Positions 1 through 10,688 of a stretch of DNA of 64,000 bases are shown here, one piece after another. The notes below the pieces were generated by a model. That model was not told the origin of the DNA, searched no databases, and saw only the letters and a program-made list of their open reading frames with translations. Both the position numbers and the translations under genes were made by a program. Positions within the stretch are counted from its first letter, which is position 1. Every line of letters begins with the position of its first letter. Source of the DNA: Apostichopus japonicus (lineage: Eukaryota; Echinodermata; Holothuroidea; Aspidochirotida; Stichopodidae); NCBI RefSeq assembly GCF_037975245.1, contig NC_092568.1, positions 19,747,001-19,811,000 on the forward strand, in the 5' to 3' direction.

Positions 1-3000
1 TATCATTTTTTGCAAGGTCAACTTTCTGCCCATGATCATACCCATGGAGAGTACAATGCTTTATAGACCAGTATTTGCTGTCATTTATTAATTTGGTTCC
101 AAGCATTTTCACCATGTCCAAAATGAAAGATGTTGAGATTTAAAAAAAAAAAAAAATCTCCTTGAGAAGGGAAATATAGGTTAGGCCTACCAAGGGAAAA
201 GAAAAGCTCAAAAGGTTATTCCAGGGTAATGTTCACTGTCTACACATGTAACATCAGAAAAATGCCATATTGTAATATGTAAAAGAAACACAGAAAAAAA
301 AAGCTTTCACAATTATTTGTGACAACTTGAGGACTGTCATTGTCAAAGTCATGTGCTTCAGTAGTCGATATTATATTGACCTTGAAACTGTATCACATGA
401 CATTACTGAAACATTAACTGAGGCACAACTTAGAAACATTCCCCACTTTTTTGTTTTGTATTCTCGGTCAGTTTAAGGAATATGAAGCATTGCGGGCCTT
501 CAGGACACAACAGTTAATATATTACCCTGCAAACTGACAACCAAAGGGGTTAAATAATATCATGGTAATTGTCTTCATTATATTTTTTGGGTGGAAAATA
601 TTGGACAAATACTTTCAATCAATGATTGCCAATTCTAGATAAGCATGCCCCACTCCCCACACCCTGCCCCACACCTCAGAGTTTACTCAAAAGTGACTGC
701 TGCAATTGATACAAAATTGTAACAATGACCCTTCTGGCATGGTTTGTTTTCTTCTATACAGTCCATATCTTCCCAGAAAATGATCAACAATTTCCAAAGA
801 ATAGACAAACACCGGTGTGGCAGGCCTCAGATACCACAAGTCATTGTTGTAGACCTGTATACATACTATATGGTCTATACAAATATTGAAACTTTCAGAG
901 TGAAAACACTAAAGGGATAAAATCAAACGAAACAGAAAAAACAAGAAGGATAAGGAAATACAACATTGAACGGCACAGTGTCACACAGTGTGACCGTGAC
1001 CCCACTTTAGTGGTAACTGGACAAAGGGCTACATCGATACACCCGCTATTCATGTCCAACGAGGCATCGATCAAAGTTAAACATACATTTTACCGTAAAC
1101 TGTAACACCACCGAGATGCATGAATGCTAACATGGCAAAAGAAATTGAATGAATGGCTGTCGGAACAAACAAAATGGAGTGAGCCGGGCAAAAAGGAAAA
1201 AATTTTGTGACATATTAAAGTGTGAATCTTCTCGAACAATGTAGTAATACACAACCAGTTTTCAGAGACCCGACAACCCCATAACCACGAGTAGTACGCA
1301 CACTACCCAAGAAAGGCTAGGTCGTGTTTAAGGCTGATTTATCCATATTGCGCTTTAAAACCCTCTCCGAACGTTGCTCTGTCTGTGGTCAGAACTTCGT
1401 TAGCATGGATACTGCCTTGCTCGTGTTCCAGTATCATATAGCTGAAATTGCTATCAGTTTCATTGACTTCAATCGATGTTACCAATGGGGAATCTTCAGC
1501 CACGCCCTAAATCAACTGAGGGGATCTGTAGTATCGGTCCTATCTAAACTCGAATCTTTAAAGCTGCAGAGGTCCTTAGGGAAATCTCTGACGAAAAATC
1601 TTCTGGACTAACTACCTGCACATTTCCTTCACACAAAGTAAATAGCAAGCAATCAGTTTGACCAACCATGACTGACATAGAACTACTTAAACCCAACCTT
1701 TCCACATTAGTGAAAATATGAATCTGTTTGCCAGTAATATATACTAAATGTATGTCACACCAATATACTGTCAGTAAATAGTATAAGAGAACCAAGCATG
1801 ATGCACTTGTGTGTCCTGTTAAATTATTATTGATTTATGTGTTTACAAGTTATCAGTCAGGTCATTGTCAAGTAGTTACCAAAAATATGCGGTCACCTTA
1901 TTTGTTCATGTGTTGCCATGTCAACCATAAATGTCATTCAGTGGCTTTCTCTATTGTTCAGACTATCAAAATGAAAGTGACCATAGTTAGATACATGCTT
2001 ATATGCTGTTGGCCTGAATGACAATTTGCTCACACAAACTGACTTTTCACCTCATTCTTTCAGTAGCACTTGTCTCTGACTGTATTAGTTTGTGTGACGG
2101 AAGAGGTGGTCACTGATCCCCCACCCTATAGGGGATAATAGACAGAATTCTTGATTGCATTTAGTGCAGTCTACTGTATTCAATTATTGAATTTTGACAT
2201 TTAATGTAAAATGCAAACATTCATATGCACGCTCTGTGGTCGTACATCTGCCGTAGAAATTTAAGACAATTATAATAACAGAATTATAGCAACTAAAATG
2301 ATTTGCAATATGTAAACAAAACCATTGAGGTGGACCGACGTATGTTGTGTGGTTGGGGGGGGGTGGTGGGGGGATTATGGAATCACCGGCCTAGGACAGT
2401 AGTTCTATAGTATGGTGGCCCAATGTAAAAGGATGCATTTTGATGATCCTCCCTCATATAAATGAGACCAAATGACTGCAATATGTTGCCCCTGGTAACA
2501 GACTTTAGTCTTTACCCAGAATAAGAATATTAGCAGCAATTTTTCAAGTTAATGTTCAACTTTCCTCTTTCATGCCCCTGTTTATCAATGTCAACATTTC
2601 ATGTACACCAATTTCACATGTGCCATTGGAAATTAATTACTGACAGATGTGACGTATTTGAGCTAACATTCCTAGTGTTTAGTAGCTCGTACATTTTATC
2701 AACGACACGTTGCCCACTGTTCGTTTGGCATCTCTACACACTGGTCAACCAATCGGAGAGCTTCACGTCTGAGCGTACTGTAAATTTCAAGTCTCCAAAG
2801 TGGAATACAGTGGACTAATACCGTATCATTACTACTGAAAATAAGATCTTTACACACATACATGTTCACAACTAGCACCGTAAGAACATCACAGACTACC
2901 CATCATGATCAAGCCCTGAGTAAAGATAACTGGTCACATTCAATCAACCACATCTTGAGTTTAAGGAAACAAAAGATATTGAGATGGGGGTGGGTTTGCG

Positions 3001-3189
3001 ATTATAGAGTGTGGAATATTTTTTATTTTCCATATAAGTGTCACATTGGCTGCCACTGGAATATTTCTTTAGAAGTTGGCCTCTGCCTGTGTTGGTTTCT
3101 CACAGTGCCATGGCATACCAACCTGTATTAATGCTAAACCGTAATCCATTCGGAGATGTCATAATTTGATTGTAACAGTTTCAACTTAC
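1..3189 (-). other. BCL11: Start of intron 2 of the BCL11 gene; no gene seen
   Basis: The GTAAGT donor at 3189-3184 opens this intron, which runs off the window at position 1. No exon 3 candidate in the required phase with BCL11-like residues was found. Short open frames at 1324-1611 (plus) and 1544-1795 (minus) have no recognisable domain. A G-run lies at about 2355-2376. Otherwise the stretch is unremarkable AT-rich sequence. Confidence 0.7.
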
Positions 3190-3588
3190 CTCTTAGATGC
3201 TCTGTCTGTGTTTCTTTCGCTAGCGGTCGAACATCGCTGCTCGTATCGTGTAAAGATTTCCTCCGAAATGGGGTTAATATTTTTGGCTTTTCAGTTCGAA
3301 CGATAGGTTCCGTTTCGTGGATGGTGGTGTCGATCGACGTCACCTCAGCTGCATCATGTTCGTCTCTATCTTCGTCCTCATCCTCGTCGTCTGTTAGATG
3401 GACTTCGTTGGAGGAAACCACGAGGGGCACCTGCTGGCCCTTGTAACAACTGCGTTTGTGAGCGATAAATTTGACAATGTCAGCGAGGGCGAAACTAGTG
3501 TGGCAGTCGCCACACTGGATGAGGTCGTGCTGCGGGGCTTCGTCGCCTTCTAGAGGATCGGGGTCCATATCCTCGTCTGCAGCAGCCC
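3190..3588 (-). CDS. BCL11: BCL11-family zinc-finger transcription factor, coding exon 2 (CCHC finger, acidic stretch)
   Basis: This 399-base exon is flanked by a T-rich CAG acceptor (AG at 3590-3589) and an AG|GTAAGT donor (GT at 3189-3188). It starts and ends in phase 1, so joining it to exon 1 keeps the frame; human BCL11A exon 2 (330 bases as I recall) is also phase 1-1. Counting from the MSRRKQ methionine it supplies residues 18-151. C43, C46, H61 and C65, within CGDCHTSFALADIVKF and HKRSC, match the BCL11 N-terminal CCHC finger (CGQC...IEHKRKQC in human), which is known to mediate self-association. The last spacing is H-x3-C here against H-x4-C in human. Residues 84-96 are almost all Asp/Glu. 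Near the end, KETQT (142-146) fits the dynein light chain LC8 binding consensus. The exon ends TEHLR, aligning with QEHIA at the human exon 2/3 boundary. The C-terminal C2H2 fingers are not in the window. Confidence 0.93.
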
Positions 3589-3780
3589 CTGAAAATGGAG
3601 AATAAAATACCAATCAATCGATCAATCAATAGATCAAGGAATGTCTATAACACACAACATGTTAATTTGGATTGTTCGGTGGCGTTTCAACAAAATGCGC
3701 TTGGGAACCGTCAGATAAGTCTTCAGACTGCATGGCTTTTAAAAAATGATGATAATTAGGAACTAGAAGCTGTACTGTAT

Positions 3781-3907
3781 GAGATATGCCTGTACCTCAC
3801 TAGCTTGGATAGTACTGTGAGGTACTCTATGAGATATATGTCTATGTACCTCACCAGTTGGGATGATACTGTGAGGTACTGTATGTTATATGTCTATGTA
3901 CCTCACG
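3781..3907. repeat. Short tandem repeat of palindromic GTACCTCAC/GTGAGGTAC hairpins
   Basis: Two units of about 50 bases (from 3781 and 3831) plus a third partial each start with a GAGATAT/GTTATAT-type segment. GTACCTCAC (3792-3800, 3846-3854 and 3898-3906) pairs with GTGAGGTAC (3817-3825 and 3871-3879). The array lies about 200 bases upstream of the intron 1 acceptor in transcript order. Confidence 0.75.
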
Positions 3908-4424
3908 ATCAGACAATTAACCGGGACAAAAGCTAAAATGTGTTTCTTGTACAGTTTCTTTTTCTAATAGTGCCAAGTCAGATCACAGCTATTAAAGTAT
4001 AAATACCACAACACAAAATTACAATTATACATTTACCACTCGACCGTTCAGGTTTAAACGTCAGTTGTGTGCCATCCAAGATGTCTGTTCTGACTAATGG
4101 ATGACATACAAATATATATGTCAAAAAAGCACAGTCCTTTACTGCCAAAGCCTTAACCCATGGTCCCAACCCCCTTCCCCTATCACCGATGGTCCCAACT
4201 CCCTTCCCCTATCACCCATAGTCCCAACCCCCTCCCCCCTAAAAACACCAACTCATCTCTTCCACAGATACTCACTACTATAACATTCCAAAAATAACTT
4301 TACGGGCCAAAAAAAATAAGTCAATTAAAGTCAGACTTGAGGTCATATGGGATTAATCCCACAAACGTTATTTCTGCATTCATACTGTACCTACTATTAT
4401 TGCTTAGAAAACTAAACCTTAAAA

Positions 4425-4485
4425 TCATAATAATAATAATAATATATATTTTTTATAATCAGCAGTTATTTTTAGCTTTCTCCTA
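4425..4485 (-). mobile_element. Retroposon 3' end with ATT-type tail, second copy
   Basis: The segment at 4453-4473 is identical to 41571-41591 and is followed on the minus strand by an AT-rich run and an ATT triplet tract (4425-4444). Similarity beyond the shared segment is limited, so 5' truncation and age are likely. Confidence 0.4.
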
Positions 4486-4940
4486 GATAGAACACATGGC
4501 TGAACCACGACAAAGATGGTCTTTGTCTACATTAATTTTTGACGATTGAAAGACTACTTTGCCTCTTATAGCCCAGACGTATTCATCCACGAGTGCTTAG
4601 TCAAGAGGTTTGTAAATTACAACTTTCATGTTGTGGTTATAATATCCCTTCTTTCTATACCATACGACAATGATACGCGCATGTATTTTATTAAACGGTG
4701 ACATCTCGCATTAGATCGATACCCTGCAAAAACATTTCCAGACAAACAACATGAATCTAAAGACAACTATGATTCCATCGCAAACATTCTCCATCATCTC
4801 CAGACCAATTTAATATAGATTTCATAAACAGGGGCAGTTGTTGCACAATTAGAGGCGAAAGTATGAAAGACAGGTTTTACATCCAAGCTTGGATAAGAGT
4901 GCAGGTTGTACATGCATGTATGGCAAATACAGTAGTAGTC

Positions 4941-4964
4941 AATAATAATAATAATAATAATAAT
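4941..4964. repeat. (AAT)n microsatellite
   Basis: Uninterrupted AAT triplets, about eight units. Confidence 0.95.
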
Positions 4965-7900
4965 GTAGTAGCACTCTGTAACATCATCAACAAGCAGGCG
5001 CACTGCACAGTGGGCCAGTAGGAATTATATAGTCATACTACAAGCTATATATCTGATCAATGATTATGCTGTGACTAAACTTAATTGTTGAAATGTTGTT
5101 ATTTATATTACTGGACAGAAATTAGTTCACCATTTAGTAATTCTGCTGAAAATGTACTTATTGGGGAGGAAGGGAGGGAGAGAAGTGGACATTAAGGGGA
5201 AGGTAGAGGGATGGGAAGGGGGATGGAGGGGGGAGGGGAGCGGAAGAGAGTATAGGAGGGAGACTATATTGAAAGTACTTATCGACCGATATCAAAACAC
5301 CCATCCAGGGTCATTGATGCCGACAATCAGACCCTATTCACTGTAACTGTACTGTACAATCCAGTCTCTGCATGAACCCATAGGTAGCTCTTAATAGTTA
5401 CTTCATAGTTTCACACAATCATCTACCACATGCCAGGCTGGGAATTCTGTAATACAACTTACATTTTAATAAAAACAAAAAAACATACAGTCATCTCCAA
5501 ATATCACTTATTAACATGTCCGTAAGGTTGAACTTGGACCGTTGCGACAAATACCATTTCCAGTTTGAAGCATTTTCATATCTTTCCTCATTGCAGCATC
5601 TGCACTTCCTTCAGTGTTAATTATTTCTCAATTCAACTTCCTGTAGGCGACCTGTTTCCGGGCCCCATCTTTTGGCAACATTCATGTTTACAGTCCAAGC
5701 AATTTTCGTGGGAGGATTATCTAGCAAGCGATAATTAAGGCCTGGTATATTATCCTTTCAAGATGGAAGGTGCAGCTTGTAAACTCACCCATGCACCTAA
5801 ATGACCTTTGTAGCATTGTACAGAATAATATACCTGATCATTTTACCAAAACAAATTCAATCCACATGAATAATCACCAATTACTGAATGTTTTAAACAG
5901 AAGGAACGGTCACATAATATTATAATATGCGAAAAATATTAGAAAAAAGTACGACGATGACAGGTTTCAACCATATCAATGTAGGTTGAAATTTGGAAAC
6001 CACAACCTGAAGTGTCAGTCCGTACTCAGGTGCTTATATTATAGCATATTATTAGTTGCCTAGTGCGGTACTCATTAACTCCTGTACTCACCCTCATGCA
6101 TTGTACCCATAATTGTACTCATATTCGGGGTATTATCGAAATCTATTTTAGTAAGTTCTGTGCTCGAATACAAGTACCTGTACTTGAGTTTTAAAGATCC
6201 ACAACAAACTTTCGCCCAAATAACTCTTCAGTTACTTGAACACCTGTAAACTATACATAAACTTAAGAACTACTGTACAGCGGAGCCCAAAAAAAAAAAA
6301 GCAGTGCTTGAAATAATGGTAATTAGTGAGATTCAGGTCGGGATAGGTCATCAGAAAGTTGGTCAGGGAAGGGTGGGCTCTGGGAATTATAGGGGACTTT
6401 TGAGAGGGTATATATAGGAAGGAACATCACATACTGGACTAATATGAAGGTCGTACTATAAGTTGTTTTTGCAATCCGACATTTTTCAAGTTAAATAGTC
6501 TACATAGAAAGGATGGATTGCATTTTTATATAATTGAAGATCTCTTAAATTTATTAAAGACGACGTGACTAATTCAATGTGCTAGGTCCTAGAGAACAGA
6601 GATAAACCTTGCCTTAGAACCAGATATTCACAATGATAATACATTCCATAGTTATATTGGCATGTAGCCTAAACTGGCCATAGAAAGAAAAGAAAAGAAA
6701 GGGTTATACATACAAAGGAGAAAAATGTAGCTAAAACGTAAAATCAAACAAGAGGGTGAGAGAGAGAGTTACCTCGGTTAGTCAAGTGCCGCACACGGTT
6801 AGAACCAAGAATATGCGACGAGCTCATGCAGCAATACGAGGAGATCATTGTAACATGATTTGCAATGTGATACTCCTGCTTGCGTACCATGGCATTTGAA
6901 ATTTGTCCTGTCAGTGTGTGTTGTATTTATAAACATTTTCTTGGTGCATTACACCCTTAAGTGGCCTATTACGTATACCCTTACTATGTCTATGGGCCAT
7001 ATATATGTATGTAAACTTTCTCAAATTCTCCTTTTTTTTCCCCTCTTCCTTTCTCTATTTTCCACTCAGACAGACTTCTGTCCTCTGACAACTACTTTTA
7101 TATGTGATTCTATATATATGTGTAGTTGCTGCACACACATACATGTCCAACATTCATGTAACTCATTCACAGGGCTCGATCAAGAGTATGAAGTTAAACT
7201 GCTACGATCCCGTTGTTTTCCCCCCTTTCATCATGCATGCAAGGTGGCAAACATAATGTTTGGCCATTATAACTTCTTGGCTTGACAGTGAATTTAGTTT
7301 GGTATAAAAGATAATGCTTAAAACCATGAAAATCTGCTGGAACCGATCAAATTTGCCCAAATTTGTTATGCCCTCCTTTATGCAAAAAACATGCAGTTAT
7401 ACTTTATATACAGGTCTACTGCATAGTCAGACAATCAATAATGCTAGGATTACTATAATAAATCTCTCCCCCACCCCCACCCCCACCCCCCAAATAGTAT
7501 ACCATCCCCCTCCTGGTGTCAATTCCCTCCTAATTCCCATCTACAACACTACTAAACTCTAATCTTATGTTAATTAACTTTTCAACTACTAATACTTTCC
7601 TCTGAACTTCACTAGATCATTTTCCCTCCTGTACTTCCCCCACCCCCCCGCCCCCTACTTCCCCTCATGTGTCCCTAATGAACAGCTGATCTCCTCCCCT
7701 CCCCTCCCTCCCTCTCTGGTAATCCCCCTCTCCCCTGATCCCCGCATGCATGTATTTCTGTTTTGTAATCTCAGATTCTCATCACCTACATAAGGGTCCC
7801 GGTGGTTACCACATAGTTATTCACATGTCACTTTGCTGCCATTTTTCATACTTTAGAACTTTAGAACTAATACATGCAACTGGGAGATTATTACATGCCA

Positions 7901-9209
7901 TTTTACAATTGTTACTATTTGCCTCTCTGTATGGGATGCACACAAATATTGCCAGTAAGTTTATAATGCTGATGTTGACCTTGATACCATGTCTGTGCAC
8001 TGGATCCTGATACCAGCACTAAATTGTACACGAGGTTCAATGAAATGGGTGACGGATAATAATACATCTCGCCCAACCGTGAACCAGTGCAACTCAACTG
8101 GCCCGCCCGCGTACTGTGCTTATTAAAATGACTAGTCTACTTTTTTGGATATTTTTAGAAGGGGGATTGTAAAGGTGCCAGTTTATGAAAGTGCATGCCC
8201 AGGATTACAAAATTGTAACAATAAATGACAATAATAAAACTAAAATTGTCTGGCTTACATCTATGGGTAAAATATCAAAGTTGTGATTCATGACAATGAT
8301 TTAATATATCAGAAGTTGAAGTAAGTGGTATTCGTGGAAAACTTGTTCTTGAATTGATATTATATACTTCAGTCTGATGGTAGTATCATCTTTACATAGT
8401 GGCTGTAAGTGAAATTTAGTTAATTAAAAGACAAAGAAAAAAATCCTAATGAGTGCAGATGAAGTGAGACAAAAAAAAACTTCAAAGGTTGGCTTATTAC
8501 GTACAGTAAATAAGAGCGATTTTGCTTCAATCTGTGAGAAATGACACCATTTTGTACCTGTATTGGTAGATTGAACACAGTGTAATTTATCGAACTCTGC
8601 CACTCAAGATGATGTGACTGGTTGAAAACACACAGGTCTTGTACAGATGACGACGGGACTTATTTGTGACTATTACGTTGCTTCTTAGGGAGTTCCTGCT
8701 TGCAGGCTAAAATACATACATACATATGGCTTGGTCAGTCTAGCTAGATATTTATTTGAGACACATTGCCCAACTCAAAATGCAGCTATATTCCTATATA
8801 AATTTTTAATAATACAGCTGGCTTTGAAATATATATGCTATAGATACGATATGTAATATCCTGCTGTAAACGACACATCCATACTAATTTGAACTTTCTA
8901 ACGAGATACATTCTTTATAGGCAAAAGGTCCTTTGGTTAACACCTACCAAACTTCAAACTTTTCTGTCTTCTACACTAATCAGTTCACAATACATTACAA
9001 ATTTGTCAATATGTTTGGACAACTGCTGAATATGTCCCAGGTCAACTACGTGCCCAGGATGCTTATTCATGTACAGATCAGAGATTGGGATTTTTATGAC
9101 ATTATAAGACCTCATAAACGACCTATTAGCAACATTGGCAACATGATTCAAAATGATTGACTTTAACCCATTCTCAAAGTCACCTTAAAGGAGCCTTCCT
9201 TAGTTTCAA

Positions 9210-9211
<2 letters not shown>

Positions 9212-9246
<35 letters not shown>

Positions 9247-9375
9247 TATATATATATATTTAAAATGAAAACGTAATGAGAAGGAAAATCCAGAACTGTG
9301 AAAAAACTTCCAGCCTCCACCGTTATTCGAACCCGGGCCTCCCGCTTTATACGCGGACACCATATCTATTTTAGT
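9212..9375 (-). mobile_element. tRNA-derived SINE copy with (TA)n tail
   Basis: Read on the minus strand, GTCCGCGTATAAAGCGGGAGG, a GGGTTCGAATAACGG B-box region and GGTGGAGGCTGGAAGTTTTTT match the copy at 9.8 kb. The 3' end leads into the TA tract at 9212-9260. The A-box end is diverged or truncated near 9370. This copy lies head-to-head with the 9.8-kb copy, about 0.5 kb apart. Confidence 0.8.
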
Positions 9376-9805
9376 ATACATGTGCATTCTTCACCCTCTC
9401 CTAGAATCATTTTCTCAGCTAGCAATAAAGCCTAAACTTTCCTTTACCTTTATTTATAATTAAAGAAAGGAAAAGAAATCACACACACACATCATATAAA
9501 ATACGTCCAAGATATGACTTGCGGGCCCGACTCACACAAAACAGCATAGAGTGAATTGTTCAACTTTTGACTCCTACAGGATGTGTTACCATGATGCATC
9601 ATGTGTGAAGTACATCATTACATTTCCCTTGAACAGAGAACAGATATATCTATTTATATATAGTCAAATTATTTATACATGTTTGGACAAAACGTCCAAC
9701 AGATATATCCTTCAATTAAATTGATGACATTATTTTACAGTATCTTTTCTAATTAATTCCCCAATTAATATATATATGTATACATAAATATATATTTATA
9801 TATAT

Positions 9806-9975
9806 TTTGAACCTCTGGACATACAATCAGCATCCATAGCCTAGTGGTAAGGGTGTCCGCATATAAAGCGGGAGGCCGGGGTTCGAGTCCCGGTGGAGGC
9901 TGGAAGTTTTTTCACTGTTATTGATTTTCCAACTCATTACAATTTCAATTATACATACATATACATATATATTAA
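9806..9975 (+). mobile_element. tRNA-derived SINE, best-preserved copy
   Basis: The pol III A box TAGCCTAGTGG lies at 9837-9847 and a perfect B box, GGTTCGAGTCC, at 9880-9890. Between them the TCCGC/GCGGG stem encloses a 7-base loop like an anticodon arm, and CCGGG/CCCGG forms the T arm. Downstream comes GGCTGGAAGTTTTTTCACTG, then TTTTCCAACTCATTACAATT, then a TA-rich tail. About 30 bases 5' of the A box are shared with the copy at 21.7 kb. The acceptor stem does not close properly, so this is a SINE head rather than a working tRNA gene. The element has no coding capacity. Confidence 0.85.
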
Positions 9976-10319
9976 TTTATGTGTATTCAATTAATTTATG
10001 TATTTTTCTACAGTGCCCAATTTCTATACAGAACTTGGACGAATCTTAAAAATTCCTTCACAATTGTCATGAGAAAGGATTTAGAAGGTACGTACATCAG
10101 ATGATCACATATGTGCAAAGACACAGCTTAACAGTAACTGTGCCTCTATATAGTTATGCTCAGTGCATTGCAAACAATTATCGGTAAACTCAAAGACAGA
10201 GTCCTTAATCCATAATAAAATAGCTACTAAGAAATGATTCTGTTATTATCCTTTCAGACAAGGAATATTGAAACAGCTGACATTTTCTTTTGTTATCATA
10301 GCAACTGCCCTCCCTGTAT

Positions 10320-10688
10320 CAAGGGCATAGGAACCGGGGGGGCTGGGGGGCGCCAGCCCCCCCAGTGAAAAATGTGGAGGGGCGGAAGTATCATTCCGCC
10401 CCCCCGCTTCGCAAGTCAGAAAACCCCTTTTTCATTTCCAAATGAGAAAAAAACCTCATTTGGAGCACCAAATTGCATCTAAGGCCTGGTGAAAATACAA
10501 AATTAAGTTTACAAAATGGAGTGGGTGTTGAAGTGTGCTATATTGCACCAAATTGCATCTGAGGCTACCTGGAAATGCAAAAAATTCCAAAGGGGAGGGG
10601 GAACCCCCTCCCCTTAGACCCCTCCCCCAGGCCGGCCATCAGTCTTCTGATGAGCCCCCCCACTCAAAAGTACCTTCCTACGCCACTG
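10320..10688. mobile_element. Non-autonomous hAT-type DNA transposon (369 bp)
   Basis: The ends are imperfect inverted repeats: CAAGGGCATAGGAA at the left, and CAGTGGCGTAGGAA when the right end is read in reverse complement (11 of 14 match). The element is flanked on both sides by the 8-bp direct repeat CCCTGTAT (10312-10319 and 10689-10696). CA-type ends with 8-bp duplications are the hAT signature. The interior has a strong GC-rich hairpin at about 10336-10362 and two copies of a GCACCAAATTGCATCT motif (10466-10481 and 10545-10560). There is no transposase, so a full-length relative must have mobilised it. Confidence 0.88.

Larger units (their letters stand above)
3908..9211. other. Intron sequence; no gene seen
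   Basis: This stretch holds the retroposon end at 4.4 kb, the AAT tract, a G-rich purine tract (5159-5250) and C-rich tracts (7458-7492 and 7636-7735). Open frames are short and without recognisable domains. Confidence 0.6.

Noticed and set aside
1324-1611. Plus-strand frame with CSVCGQNF, resembling half a zinc finger
   Set aside because: There are no paired histidines or further cysteines at finger spacing, it starts at GTG, and it is antisense to the gene.
1544-1795. Candidate BCL11 exon 3 on the minus strand
   Set aside because: The acceptor-like site near 1615 gives an immediate stop in the required phase, and the peptide does not resemble BCL11.
9837-9897. Functional tRNA gene
   Set aside because: A and B boxes are present, but the acceptor stem does not pair, and the same sequence with a common 3' extension recurs as a SINE family.
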